64,000 nucleotides of DNA, from assembly GCF_004123145.1 (NCBI RefSeq), contig NZ_SDKC01000001.1:2947501-3011500 (forward strand), read 5' to 3'. The stretch comes from Blautia faecicola. GTDB taxonomy: Bacteria; Bacillota; Clostridia; Lachnospirales; Lachnospiraceae. Positions 18,357 to 27,061 of the stretch are shown here, one piece after another (position 1 is the first letter of the stretch; each line of letters begins with the position of its first letter). The notes below the pieces were generated by a model. That model did not search any database, was not told where the DNA came from, and worked only from the letters and a program-made list of their open reading frames with translations. The translations under genes and the position numbers were made by a program.

Positions 18357-20084
18357 TCAATGTAACCTTATTATAACGTCCTCCCCCCACCCCACTCTCT
18401 CATTCGGCCACTCCCTCTCCCCCTCCAGCTGTCTTGCCCCATTGATCAGATAGCTCTTCACTTTCTCCCCGTACAGATACGGATCATTCCCCCGCACAAT
18501 CCCCCATTCCATCAGAAGTGCCGCCGCGCCGCTGACAAACGGCGTTGCAAAGGAAGTTCCCGTAACCGTCTGATAACCGCCACCGACGCGCGTGGTTTGG
18601 ATATCGACACCCGCGGCGGCGAGGTCGGGTTTGATCTGGAGGGGGAGGCGGGTGTAGCCGCGGCCGGAGAAATCGGCGTAGGACTGGCGGCGGGAATCGT
18701 AGGCGGCTACGGAGATTGCGGACAGTGCGGTGGAAGGAATCGTAAGCGTAGTTTCCGGGGTTGGGCGGTAGAAACGGGTGGCTTCCCCTACCGTTTTTCC
18801 GCCGGGAAGCCACATGGAAAATTCACCCTGCAGGATGCGTCGCGGAATCAGACGGATGCGCCAGATGCCGCTGTCGATATAGCTTTCTATAGGAAGAAAA
18901 TCAATATAAATCTCCTGCGAAGTGCTGTAAGGAGACGGTTTTCCATAATAAATCAGAAGTTCCGTTCCAGCATGCCGGTATCTCTGTGTTCCCAAAATCT
19001 GTTCCAGTGGTCCGAAAACCGTTCCGTCCGGATGCACCAGCGAAAGTTCCATTTGATCCTGATAGTTTTTCCAGATTTGCAGATTCATCGCCGGTTCATA
19101 TGGTCCAATTCCCAGTTCCACCTCATAATTTTCTCCCTGCCGCACGCGCCCCGCCGCATGCCCTGCCTGATTTCCTTCATTTCCAGTTCCCACACAGAGC
19201 GTCACACGACCGTATCCAACTGCCTGATTCAAATACGTTTCCACCAGAGATCTTCCATCATGAGATCCATAACTGTTCCCGAAACTCAGATTGATCACCA
19301 CCGGCATCTGAAGTTCCTGTGCGGTACGGATTGCATAATCCACTCCCTGCATTAACTCCGTGGTCCGTGGAAATCCATCCGGATCCGGGATTCCCAGTTT
19401 TACCACCAGCAAACTGCTCTCCGGCGCTACGCCGCGCTCCGTCCCCTCACTTTCTCTGCCATTTCCCGCTGCAATCCCTAGCACAGCCGTCCCGTGACCA
19501 CTCGTATCTCTGTTCGGAACCAGTGCCTCCCTCTCTGACACCGTATCTGCTTCCAGTGCCCGATCAATCTGCTCCTGCGTATATTCACTGCCAATCCGAT
19601 ATCCTTTGGGCGGATTGCCCGGGATCGTCTGATCCCACAACCGCAGGATTCGTGTGGTTCCATCCGTATTCCGAAAATCCGGGTGCGTATAATCCACACC
19701 CGAATCAATACAGGCGATCAGAATTCCCTTTCCAAACAGGTAGGGTGACTGATTCTGCACCGGATTCACACAGGAAACCTGTCTCCCTTCATACGCGGCA
19801 AAATACAGTCGTTTCGGCGCTTCGATATACTCTACTGCAGGATTTTGTGCAAATCTTTCGATTCGATTTTGCGGAATATCTGCGATCCCATAATTTCCAA
19901 GAAGCGGCGTGATAAAAATCCCATCCGTCTCCAGCTCCGATGCTTCTCCGAAATAGCGGATGATCAGATTCCATCTCTGCGTTTCTTTTTCATATCCCAC
20001 ATTCAGATTCATCGATGCTTCCCGCTCCCGGAATGTGGCATCAAGAGCAAGATTTAAGGTATTGCCTGCTTTCTGACTATTCAT
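18357..20084 (-). CDS. S8 (subtilisin-like) serine peptidase
   Basis: A 575-residue S8 peptidase with the full catalytic triad: Asp in ACIDSGVDYTHPDF (near residue 130), His in DTSGHGTAVLGIAAG (near 195), Ser in GTSFATPFVSGAAALLM (near 515). A ~150-residue insertion separates the His and Ser regions. There is no signal peptide, as in the CspA/B/C-like cytosolic or spore peptidases of Clostridia. AGGAA precedes ATG 20084. The last residues after VGWG (EDVIIRLH) look unlike the usual family ending, so the 3' end may have been rewritten by the adjacent mobile element. The 18480-18720 stretch is strikingly GC-rich. Confidence 0.88.
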   Translation of the reverse strand: MNSQKAGNTLNLALDATFREREASMNLNVGYEKETQRWNLIIRYFGEASELETDGIFITPLLGNYGIADIPQNRIERFAQNPAVEYIEAPKRLYFAAYEGRQVSCVNPVQNQSPYLFGKGILIACIDSGVDYTHPDFRNTDGTTRILRLWDQTIPGNPPKGYRIGSEYTQEQIDRALEADTVSEREALVPNRDTSGHGTAVLGIAAGNGRESEGTERGVAPESSLLVVKLGIPDPDGFPRTTELMQGVDYAIRTAQELQMPVVINLSFGNSYGSHDGRSLVETYLNQAVGYGRVTLCVGTGNEGNQAGHAAGRVRQGENYEVELGIGPYEPAMNLQIWKNYQDQMELSLVHPDGTVFGPLEQILGTQRYRHAGTELLIYYGKPSPYSTSQEIYIDFLPIESYIDSGIWRIRLIPRRILQGEFSMWLPGGKTVGEATRFYRPTPETTLTIPSTALSAISVAAYDSRRQSYADFSGRGYTRLPLQIKPDLAAAGVDIQTTRVGGGYQTVTGTSFATPFVSGAAALLMEWGIVRGNDPYLYGEKVKSYLINGARQLEGEREWPNERVGWGEDVIIRLH

Positions 20085-20174
20085 GTTTCATTCCTGATAA
20101 TTTTTTATTCTACTACAATATATTTCAACAGCTTTTTCATGTTCACCTTTTACCAGATTTCTCATGGATATGCA

Positions 20175-20253
20175 ATCGGGTAGGAGGTAAATAATTATTT
20201 TATTTACCGTCCTCCCACACCACCTGGCATACGGTTCCGTACCAAGGCGGTTC
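20175..20253 (-). mobile_element. Group II intron 3' relic (domains V-VI)
   Basis: Read on the minus strand, this begins GAACCGCC and pairs with GGTGGT across a GTAC...GTAT hairpin, the domain V pattern. A domain VI-like hairpin (GGTAAATAA with TTATTTACC) follows, ending in CCTCCTACCCGAT, as in bacterial group II introns. No reverse transcriptase gene lies upstream, so only the end remains. Recognition is from remembered consensus, without a covariance-model search. Confidence 0.6.
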
Positions 20254-20272
20254 TTTAGTTTTCATAGACTAC

Positions 20273-20297
20273 TAGAGCGTGTTTGAAAAATCATTCC
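20273..20297. mobile_element. Solo IS terminal repeat
   Basis: TAGAGCGTGTTTGAAAAATC followed by ATTCC matches, inverted and with one mismatch and one indel, the sequence at 25885-25910. This is the look of an IS terminal repeat whose element has been lost. It sits 20 bases from the intron relic in the same intergenic gap, which otherwise (20085-20170 and 20300-20360) shows nothing I can name. Confidence 0.5.
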
Positions 20298-20360
20298 TGG
20301 TTTTCTCTAAGGAAGGGCAGAAGTTCATCCACCTTCCTTCAGATTCCCCTCACGTAAATC

Positions 20361-20407
20361 AAAAAGACTGCTGCCGACAGAAATAACACTTCTACCGAAC
20401 AGCAGTC
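20361..20407 (-). terminator. Terminator of the UxuB-like gene
   Basis: On the minus strand GACTGCTG (20407-20400) pairs with CAGCAGTC (20373-20366), followed by TTTTT. It lies 20 bases after the stop of the dehydrogenase gene. Confidence 0.8.
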
Positions 20408-20427
20408 CTTTTCTCTTTTTCATTATT

Positions 20428-22047
20428 TTACTGATTTACATATTTATGGATCGCAGCCTTCACAGCTCCCGGTCCTGCGAGCATCTCGCGGAACATGGTC
20501 TCGATTTTCTCTCCGACTCCGTCTTTGTACAGATCCGTGAAGAACAGTCTTTCATTGGAAAGAATCGGCCGCAGCTGGTCGGTGAAAGTCTCCGGTTTTC
20601 CGACTACGATGTCTTTGAACTGTTTCTGGATCTCCTCGTTCATTGGATCCGGAGCGAGTTCGTAGGTATTTCCTTCATCGTCTACACCCAGCATATAGCG
20701 CAGCCATCCGGCGATTCCGAGAGGAATGGCGGTCAGGCGGGACGCATCCCCGAATTTTTCCACATAAGCCTTGATCGTCTCACCGAAACGGATACCCAAC
20801 ATCTGAGATACATCCACAGACAGACGCATATTGGTATCGCCCAGGTATTCGTTCGGGAACCGGTCATTGAATAGTTCGTCGACAAATGCCTGCGGGGACA
20901 GGATGCCCGGATTCGGAACAACCGGAAGTCCCTCGTCGTAAGCGATCATCCGTGCCATTTTCATCATGTCTTCGTTTGTATTTAACATATGTGCAAACAG
21001 CTCATATCCCTGTACCACACCCAGCGGACCGGTTGCGGAATGTACCGGGTTCAGGCATACGGTTACTTTCATACGCTCAGACAGATTGACGGTTTCTCTG
21101 TCTGCCATGTAAACGCCAAATCCTTTCTCCAGCGCCGGACGACCGTTCGGGAAGCTGTCCTCAATGACCAGATACTGCGGTTTCTCTGCATTGACAAACG
21201 GTGCAATATAGGTCTTCTTTCCGGTGATGACCGGCTGCATCTCTTCCACACCTAGTGCTTCGAGATCCGCTGCGATCTGCTCGCTTGGACGCGGGGTGAT
21301 CTTATCGATCATCGTCCATGGAAAAGCAATGATGTTCTCATCACTCACATAATCCACAAAATCCTGATCTACAAAACCGTTTTTCTTCCATTCTTCGGTC
21401 ATCGTCAGTACAGACTCCCGCAGTTTTGCACCATTTCTGGAACAGTTGTCCATGGAAACCAGGGCGATCGGGTATTTTCCTGCTTTGTAACGCTCATACA
21501 GCATTGCTACCAGAACTGCCATCGCTCCCGTCGCTTTGTCCGGTCCGTTTTTGATATCCGCTTCCACAAACGGGAACCAGCTGCCATCTGCTTTCTGCAG
21601 GGCATAGCCTTTTTCCGTGATCGTGAAAGAAACCAGCTGCAGGGATTTTGCTGTAAAAATTTCTTTCAGGCGGTTCCACTGTTCCGGATTAGAGGACTGT
21701 GCCTTTACCGCTTCCGCCAATGCTCCCAGAACTTTGTATTCTCTGGTTCCGTCACCATGGAGGATCACGCTCAGTCCCAGATTGTCATACGGCTCATAGA
21801 TTTTATCCACCACATCATAATCGAACGTCTCCACACAGGTAATGCCACGATCCAGAACGCCCTCTTCCAGAAGTCCGTCTGCGATTCCGCCGATAAAGAC
21901 ACGGAAAATGTTTCCGATTCCAAAATGCACCCATCCCGGTGCTTCCTTCGCTTTCTCTGATACTGCTTCCACATCGTATCCCGGCAGTTTGATACCTGCT
22001 TTTTCCCATGCCTGACGATCTTTAATTCCATCCAATATTAATTTCAT
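20428..22047 (-). CDS. Mannitol dehydrogenase family oxidoreductase (UxuB-like)
   Basis: A 539-residue long-chain NAD-dependent polyol dehydrogenase of the mannitol dehydrogenase/fructuronate reductase family. It shows an N-terminal nucleotide-binding region (GWVHFGIGNIFRVF near residue 38) and catalytic-type segments (ALVSMDNCSRNG; KVTVCLNPVHSATGPLG with the family His). In hexuronate catabolism UxuB interconverts fructuronate and mannonate, but no uxu partner is nearby, so the substrate is open. AGGAGG precedes ATG 22047. It is a single-gene unit with its own terminator. The upstream gap 22048-22332 has only AT-rich spacer. Confidence 0.85.
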   Translation of the reverse strand: MKLILDGIKDRQAWEKAGIKLPGYDVEAVSEKAKEAPGWVHFGIGNIFRVFIGGIADGLLEEGVLDRGITCVETFDYDVVDKIYEPYDNLGLSVILHGDGTREYKVLGALAEAVKAQSSNPEQWNRLKEIFTAKSLQLVSFTITEKGYALQKADGSWFPFVEADIKNGPDKATGAMAVLVAMLYERYKAGKYPIALVSMDNCSRNGAKLRESVLTMTEEWKKNGFVDQDFVDYVSDENIIAFPWTMIDKITPRPSEQIAADLEALGVEEMQPVITGKKTYIAPFVNAEKPQYLVIEDSFPNGRPALEKGFGVYMADRETVNLSERMKVTVCLNPVHSATGPLGVVQGYELFAHMLNTNEDMMKMARMIAYDEGLPVVPNPGILSPQAFVDELFNDRFPNEYLGDTNMRLSVDVSQMLGIRFGETIKAYVEKFGDASRLTAIPLGIAGWLRYMLGVDDEGNTYELAPDPMNEEIQKQFKDIVVGKPETFTDQLRPILSNERLFFTDLYKDGVGEKIETMFREMLAGPGAVKAAIHKYVNQ

Positions 22048-22332
22048 GGTAAATATCCTCCTATTTCTTTTTGCTTTTATCTGTTATCCACAATGACAAC
22101 GATTCTTCTGTGGATACAGTGACTCTCGTTTCTTGACTTTTAATTGTATCTTAATCATAAGTTGAGTTTATATCTTTTTTCATGAAAAATCCATTGCTAA
22201 AAAGCATAATTTTCATCTTTATTTTTTGTATGTATTTACTAACAAAATGCATACACTTGAAAAAGCAGCCATTCCCGTGCACGTTACACAGAAACGACTG
22301 CTTCTCTTATTTTCCCGATTACGCTTCCCACC

Positions 22333-22833
22333 TTAATCGAATGCTTCTTTCATACTGTCATAGTGAAGGAAAATCCCTTCTTTTGCAAATGCCTGGACCT
22401 CTTCGAGTGTCGCGATCTTAAAGCCTTCGACTTCCTCCGGCTGTACTTTTACATCGTTATCCACAAAGTCCAGAATAAATTTGTAGATATCCACAAAATA
22501 GTTGTTTTTTTCCTCCGGATTGACCCGTTTGTAGGAAAATGCATAGCCGCCTGCCGCCTGACTCACATCGATCCCGGTCTCCTCGCGGATCTCTCGGATC
22601 ACTGCGTCTCTGGAATCTTCTCCCGCGTTGACGCCGCCTCCCGGTACTTCCCACCAGCCGGCGCCCCATTCTTTGTCCAGCTTTCTCTGGGTGATCAGGT
22701 AGCGGCCGTCCGGACGTTTCAGCACGCCAAGCACCGTCAGGTGAAACTCATCCGGCTTCATGTTCCAGTCGTTTCTTTTCATCGTGCGACCGGTTCTCTG
22801 TTTCTTTTCATCGTAGATATCCCAGTATTCCAT
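22333..22833 (-). CDS. Nudix hydrolase
   Basis: A 166-residue Nudix hydrolase with the box GVNAGEDSRDAVIREIREET at about residues 67-86, giving the GX5EX7REXXEE metal-binding pattern. The N-terminal start (EYWDIYDEKKQRTGRT) is like isopentenyl-diphosphate isomerase-type and Orf-type Nudix proteins, so the substrate is uncertain. GAGGAG lies eleven bases before ATG 22833. It is followed upstream by a second Nudix gene in the same direction. Confidence 0.88.
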   Translation of the reverse strand: MEYWDIYDEKKQRTGRTMKRNDWNMKPDEFHLTVLGVLKRPDGRYLITQRKLDKEWGAGWWEVPGGGVNAGEDSRDAVIREIREETGIDVSQAAGGYAFSYKRVNPEEKNNYFVDIYKFILDFVDNDVKVQPEEVEGFKIATLEEVQAFAKEGIFLHYDSMKEAFD

Positions 22834-22899
22834 AATAACTATTTCTCCTCTGTCTTGTTTTCGTGAATATCGCTGACCTGCCCGGTCAGATACACGGAT

Positions 22900-23517
22900 T
22901 TATTTTGTGGTATGTAAGAATGCAAATGGTTCTTCATCGTGAAGAAAATGCATCATCATATAGGCACACAAAAGCGCCACCCGCTCTTCTTTCAGGATCC
23001 GTGCCACTTCTTTCCGGTCTGCCAGAACCACTTCGATTTCCTCGCTGTCTTCCATGTATTTTTTACTGATCTCACCGGAAGCATATCCGTAAACCGTTCC
23101 GCAGCACTCATCTGTCATACCGACGGATGTATAATAAGGCTTCTGATATATGTCATCCACCACGATCGGCTCCAGCTTCAGTCCGGTCTCTTCTTTCAGT
23201 TCCCGGATCGCTGCGGTGTGATAATTCTCTCCCGGATCCACCAGTCCGGCCGGCAGTTCATACACATAACCACCCAGCGGATAACGGAACTGTCGGATCA
23301 GTACCACCCTGTCTTTCTTTTCTCCGTAGAGACTGTAGATGGCCACACCGTCCGGATCATTATTTTCTGCATGGCTCAGTTTCAGGTCATCCTCAGTCTT
23401 CGCCCGGGATGCCACATAATAGTGTCCTTCCCGTCCTACTTTATTCACGACATCCAGATCATAGAGATTCAGATATGGATTGGTTGTCTGTTTGTTTACT
23501 TTATTGATTTTTCCCAT
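22900..23517 (-). CDS. Nudix hydrolase, ADP-ribose pyrophosphatase-like
   Basis: A 205-residue Nudix hydrolase. The box LVDPGENYHTAAIRELKEET lies around residues 92-111, preceded by the VVLIRQFRYPLGGYVYELPAG segment typical of ADP-ribose pyrophosphatases. An insertion EISKKYMEDSEEIEVVLADRKEV follows. GGAGG sits eight bases before ATG 23517. It lies between ribU and the first Nudix gene on the same strand. Confidence 0.87.
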   Translation of the reverse strand: MGKINKVNKQTTNPYLNLYDLDVVNKVGREGHYYVASRAKTEDDLKLSHAENNDPDGVAIYSLYGEKKDRVVLIRQFRYPLGGYVYELPAGLVDPGENYHTAAIRELKEETGLKLEPIVVDDIYQKPYYTSVGMTDECCGTVYGYASGEISKKYMEDSEEIEVVLADRKEVARILKEERVALLCAYMMMHFLHDEEPFAFLHTTK

Positions 23518-23567
23518 CTGGTATTCCTCCCACCCCGGTCGGAGGCTCCTTGTACAGGACGGATCAA

Positions 23568-24221
23568 TTATGCCTGAGAGCCTTTTAACAACCGGCTGAT
23601 ATGTTTATATAATACCAGAGTTATCAGAGAAACTACAATACCTTTTATAATATTAAACGGTGCAACGCTGAAAAGGCAGAACGTAGTCAGGCTGTGGATC
23701 GCCGGAATGATGGCTGCTCCCATCTCCACAAAGGTATCCACCGGCATACCAAATGCTTTTCCGTAAGCAGGAAGCAGTAACAGACCATTCACCAGAGCAC
23801 TGGCCACTGCCATACATACGATTCCGGTTACCATACCGATGATTGCATGTTTCTTTGTTTTTGCCTGTTTATAAATAAAGCCGGCCGGCATAACCAGTGC
23901 GCATCCCATGATAAAGTTACCAAGTTCTCCCACACCTGCGGTCGTTGTTCCGTTCAGGACAAAGTTCAGCAGAATCTTGATCAGTTCGATCACTGCCGCT
24001 GCCAGCGGTCCCATCGCAAACGCCCCGATCATAATCGGCACTTCACTCAGATCCATCTTATAAAAACTCGGTGCAATAAACGGAAGCGGTACCTCCCAGA
24101 GCATCAAAACAGTAGCTACAGCCGCCAGCATGGCAATCTGCACCATGGTTCTGACACCTGTATTTCTCGTAGTTCCGGCCTTTTTCGCAGTCTCTGCTGC
24201 TTTTGTTGTTGTGTTGTTCAT
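23568..24221 (-). CDS. ribU: RibU-like riboflavin ECF transporter S component
   Basis: A 217-residue, six-helix membrane protein of the ECF S-component family. The stretch LPFIAPSFYKMDLSEVPIMIGAFAMGP is typical of RibU, which binds riboflavin and works with the shared ECF energy-coupling module. I choose ATG 24221 (MNNTTTKAAETAKKAG), with AAAGGAG ten bases upstream. An FMN riboswitch with its own terminator lies upstream, which confirms the vitamin specificity by context. Confidence 0.9.
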   Translation of the reverse strand: MNNTTTKAAETAKKAGTTRNTGVRTMVQIAMLAAVATVLMLWEVPLPFIAPSFYKMDLSEVPIMIGAFAMGPLAAAVIELIKILLNFVLNGTTTAGVGELGNFIMGCALVMPAGFIYKQAKTKKHAIIGMVTGIVCMAVASALVNGLLLLPAYGKAFGMPVDTFVEMGAAIIPAIHSLTTFCLFSVAPFNIIKGIVVSLITLVLYKHISRLLKGSQA

Positions 24222-24372
24222 TTTCTTCAATCTCCTTTCTTTCTCAAAAGGAAATTCCCGGTTTCTGCAGCCTGACACAAAACTATGAGAAACACGCTTC
24301 GCGCGTTTCTCAAGTTATCGCGGCAGTCGCCAAGGTCTCGTGCAGGCACGGACTTTGGCTCGTTGCTCGCGT

Positions 24373-24404
24373 AAAAAAATCCCGGAAAGTAAATCCTTTC
24401 CGGG
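24373..24404 (-). terminator. Expression-platform terminator of the FMN riboswitch
   Basis: On the minus strand CCCGGAAAG (24404-24396) pairs with CTTTCCGGG (24389-24381) and is followed by seven T. It lies between the aptamer and ribU and would stop transcription when FMN is bound. Between it and ribU, at 24280-24370, lie two further GC-rich hairpins of unknown role. Confidence 0.8.
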
Positions 24405-24479
24405 GTGTTCTCTCTGTGCTTTTTCTTTCCTGATATAAAATCAGAAAATCTATATTTTACGCTTACACACGCTGCACTC

Positions 24480-24597
24480 TTCTCTCATCCAGACTATACT
24501 GTCGGTACCGGAATCACACCGGTTCAGCCATGTTTCCATGGGTCGCGGACTATACCGCCGGTGGGGAATCACACCCCGCCCCGAAGAATTATCCTTA
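24480..24597 (-). ncRNA. FMN riboswitch (RFN element)
   Basis: Read on the minus strand it begins ATTCTTCGGGGCGGGGTG with the paired GATTCCCC, continues through ACCGGCGGTATAGTCCGCGA and CCGGTGTGATTCCGGTACCG, and closes with CGACAGTATAGTCTGGATGA and GAGAAG. These are the conserved RFN blocks in order. A candidate promoter lies just upstream: TTGTAT (24637-24632) and TATAAT (24614-24609), 17 bases apart. It controls ribU. Confidence 0.93.
24562..24590 (+). repeat. Left copy of a 29-bp direct repeat (att-like)
   Basis: This 29-base stretch, part of the FMN aptamer, is repeated exactly and in the same orientation at 35781-35809. The two copies bracket an 11.2-kb island. It looks like the core of a site-specific integration in which the riboswitch was the target. 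Confidence 0.55.
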
Positions 24598-24711
24598 AAT
24601 TCTTGTTCATTATAACTCATTATAACTCTGCATACAAGTATATTTTTTAGCTGTTTTTCACAATGATTTTGTGTAATATCCACATAAATTCACACTACTC
24701 TTTATATGATT

Positions 24712-24805
24712 ACTGCAAATTGGTGTAAATTTTGGTGTAACCATCGGCATTATCTTTTTCCCATTTTTCAACCCGCGCAAGCTCACGTTTTGTTCTTTCC
24801 ATATC
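24712..24805 (-). pseudogene. Short ORF remnant, possibly an integrase C-terminus
   Basis: On the minus strand a frame reads MERTKRELARVEKWEKDNAD then GYTKIYTNLQ and stops near 24712; a second overlapping frame upstream reads MDRYKIGSGTLSLIMERYHA and onward to about 24798. Endings such as YTKIYTNL resemble those of tyrosine integrases, and the remnant reads toward the riboswitch repeat, the usual place for an integrase gene. The match is weak and too short to be sure. Nothing else is visible in 24600-24960. Confidence 0.3.
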
Positions 24806-24959
24806 TACATAATTCCACCTCTTTTGGTGGCATCATCTGGAGTTCTTCAATCGGAATTCCTCCCGCGTGATAACGTTCCATAATCAAAGATAATGTTCCG
24901 GATCCAATCTTATACCGATCCATGCTAGAGAGTGTCTCTAGAACTTCTTAATTTTTATA

Positions 24960-25814
24960 TTATATTGGCTTGAATCCTTTTCCACGCACTTCATTCGATT
25001 CCATTGTAACAAGAAACGCTGATGAATCTACTTTCTTTACAGCTTCTTGAATCGTATGCATTTCTTTATTGTTACATGCACACATTAATACTTCTTTTTC
25101 ACGTCCTGTATAACTTCCTTCTGCCTTAATCAAAGTTGCCCCTCGTTGTGATAGCTCATCAATTTTTGCCGCAATTTGTGGTCCCTTTTCTGTTACAATC
25201 AAAGCAAGTTTTCCAGCATCAACGCCATACATTAGCTTATCTACGACAAATGATAGAATATACGTTCCAATTAATCCATAAATAATCTTATCAATGTTTC
25301 CATGCATCAGAATTCCACCAATAATTACAATAATAAAATCCATAACAATGATAATTTTTCCTACAGAAATATGTGGCTTTGCCTTGTGTATTGCCATCAA
25401 AACAAAATCTGCTCCACCTGTAGAGGTATCTCTCATGTAAATTAATGCATATCCGATTCCTGAGAATACACTCATACAAATACAGGATAACATCATATCA
25501 CCTTGGTAAATTGGAAACAATGGAACAACCCAGTCCATCAGTATATTAGAAATTAACATTGTCTTTATTGATCTTAAAAAAAATTGTTTTCCCAACAACT
25601 TGTAACAAATTAAAATAATTGGAATATTCAAAATTGTCGTCATTGTACCAATTGGAATTTTCCAAAAATAATAAAACACGATTGCAATACCTGATATACC
25701 TGCTACCGGAAATCCAGATGCCACTGCAAAATTATAGACTCCAATCGCAATGAAACAACCACCTACAATATCAAGTAAAATATCAATTAAAAATGTCTTT
25801 GCCTTTGATTTCAA
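24960..25814 (-). CDS. YitT family membrane protein (DUF2179)
   Basis: A 284-residue protein with five or six membrane helices (residues ~8-185) and a cytosolic C-terminal DUF2179 domain (KLALIVTEKGPQIAAKIDEL ... GSYTGREKEVLMCAC). Its function in bacteria is not established. I start it at TTG 25814 (MKSKAKTFLIDI), with GGGAGG eight bases upstream; a longer frame from 25904 would read through an IS terminal repeat. Its native promoter has probably been replaced by IS sequence. Confidence 0.8.
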   Translation of the reverse strand: MKSKAKTFLIDILLDIVGGCFIAIGVYNFAVASGFPVAGISGIAIVFYYFWKIPIGTMTTILNIPIILICYKLLGKQFFLRSIKTMLISNILMDWVVPLFPIYQGDMMLSCICMSVFSGIGYALIYMRDTSTGGADFVLMAIHKAKPHISVGKIIIVMDFIIVIIGGILMHGNIDKIIYGLIGTYILSFVVDKLMYGVDAGKLALIVTEKGPQIAAKIDELSQRGATLIKAEGSYTGREKEVLMCACNNKEMHTIQEAVKKVDSSAFLVTMESNEVRGKGFKPI

Positions 25815-25910
25815 TGTGAGTTCCTCCCTATTACGGAATCTTATTTCTTTTGCGTCACAATACATTGATATGTTTGCAGATTGCGGAAATGATTTTTCAG
25901 ACACGCTCTA
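25815..25910 (-). mobile_element. IS end that truncates the substrate-binding gene
   Basis: The terminal TAGAGCGTGTCTGAAAAATC (minus strand from 25910) is a near-copy of 20273-20297, followed by about 70 bases of IS-like sequence running up to the YitT ribosome site. No transposase remains. The lipoprotein frame enters it and ends at 25841. The exact inner limit is uncertain. Confidence 0.5.
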
Positions 25911-26185
25911 AGGCGGTAGGCAATGTACATATTAAGACTGCCAACATAAGCATTCCATACATCTCCAACTTCGACAATATCAATTTTCACACCTTGATGA
26001 TCTTCTTGATAAATTTTTGCAGCTTCTTCCATTGCAAAAATATTAAATGTTTTGTCCCAACACCATACTGTAATTGTATTATCGTCTTTTTTTGCCTCTT
26101 TATTGCTTTCACTTTGATTTCCGCATGCTGCAATACCCATTACCATCGCAGCTGTCAATAAAATTGCCACTATTTTTTTCTCATT
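25841..26185 (-). pseudogene. Truncated sugar ABC-type substrate-binding lipoprotein
   Basis: The ATG at 26185 opens MRKKIVAILLTAAMVMGIAA followed by Cys, a clear lipoprotein signal with the lipobox GIAAC. It continues as an extracellular solute-binding protein (ITVWCWDKTFNIFAMEEAAKIYQEDH). After about 91 codons it runs into an IS terminal repeat and stops at 25841, so roughly three quarters of the usual ~420 residues are missing. It follows the frlD-like kinase by 16 bases and would have bound the sugar-amine imported by the lost permease. Certainly non-functional as a binding protein. Confidence 0.85.
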
Positions 26186-26200
26186 TGTTATATTCTCCCT

Positions 26201-27052
26201 CTACCATGCCCCTTGATACCCTATTGTTACCGCACTATTCTGAGCTCCTGCTTCCATCGAATCTTGAACATTCAATCCATTCAAAATCCCATATAAAAAT
26301 CCGGCAATAAAACTGTCGCCTGCACCCATTGTATCAACAACTTTACACTCTATGATTCCAAATCGATACCAAGAATTTCCATCATACCCAATGCTTCCAT
26401 TTTTCCCCAATGTTGCAATAATGACTTTAGGTCCTTTTTGTTGCATTGCTTTCATGAATTCCTTTAATTGTTCCGTACAATTTTCTTTTTCTTTTAAGCC
26501 CATGCTATGATATTTCTGTCTAAACTCATTGCGTGATTCCTCGTCAAAAGAGAAGAATGCATATGTCACATATGGAATCGCTTTCTCAACAATTGGATTT
26601 GCAAATTTATTTGCAAAATCAAATGCAACTGGAATTTCTTTCGAAATAAGTGGAAGCTCATCTTCAATCATTCCCCAAATTCCTGTAACCGCTAAATCAT
26701 GTTTCTTTATAAAGGAAATGTCTTGTTCTCTTAGCTTAAAGTCTGCCAAAACACCTTCTTCATATTTTCCAAACACTCTATCTCCATCTACAATGTCAAC
26801 ATGTGTAACTGCGGTTTTTCCATCCAGCACTTGAATATGAGAAGTATCGACTCCTTTATTTTGAATTGCACTTATCATGATTTTTCCGAATGAATCATTT
26901 CCAACAGCACCTGTATAAGAACTTTCTCCACCTAATCGTTTTATGTATACAGCAACATTCACTGGGTTTCCCCCTGGATATGATTCATTCAATGAATCAT
27001 AATAATCAATACAATTATCTCCTATTGCTGCTACTCTTATCTTTCTGTCCAT
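26201..27052 (-). CDS. frlD: Fructoselysine 6-kinase-like PfkB kinase
   Basis: A 283-residue PfkB/ribokinase-family kinase. The N-terminal GDNCIDYYD and GGNPVNVAVYIKRLGG resemble FrlD, and the C-terminal DTMGAGDSFIAGFLYGIL carries the anion hole and catalytic Asp. FrlD phosphorylates fructoselysine (or a related Amadori product) on C6. It is preceded by the SIS-domain deglycase gene and followed by a truncated binding-protein gene, forming a fructosamine-use operon. The substrate is inferred from the pairing; it could be glucoselysine or another glycated amine. Confidence 0.75.
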   Translation of the reverse strand: MDRKIRVAAIGDNCIDYYDSLNESYPGGNPVNVAVYIKRLGGESSYTGAVGNDSFGKIMISAIQNKGVDTSHIQVLDGKTAVTHVDIVDGDRVFGKYEEGVLADFKLREQDISFIKKHDLAVTGIWGMIEDELPLISKEIPVAFDFANKFANPIVEKAIPYVTYAFFSFDEESRNEFRQKYHSMGLKEKENCTEQLKEFMKAMQQKGPKVIIATLGKNGSIGYDGNSWYRFGIIECKVVDTMGAGDSFIAGFLYGILNGLNVQDSMEAGAQNSAVTIGYQGAW

Positions 27053-27061
27053 TTTGCCACC

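Noticed and set aside
18597-19912. Long plus-strand frames (252 and 197 codons) opposite the S8 peptidase
   Set aside because: They are antisense to a gene with an intact catalytic triad and arise from its GC-rich codons; no start signals.
24450-24683. A 77-codon frame across the FMN riboswitch
   Set aside because: It covers the conserved aptamer, so it is a chance frame.
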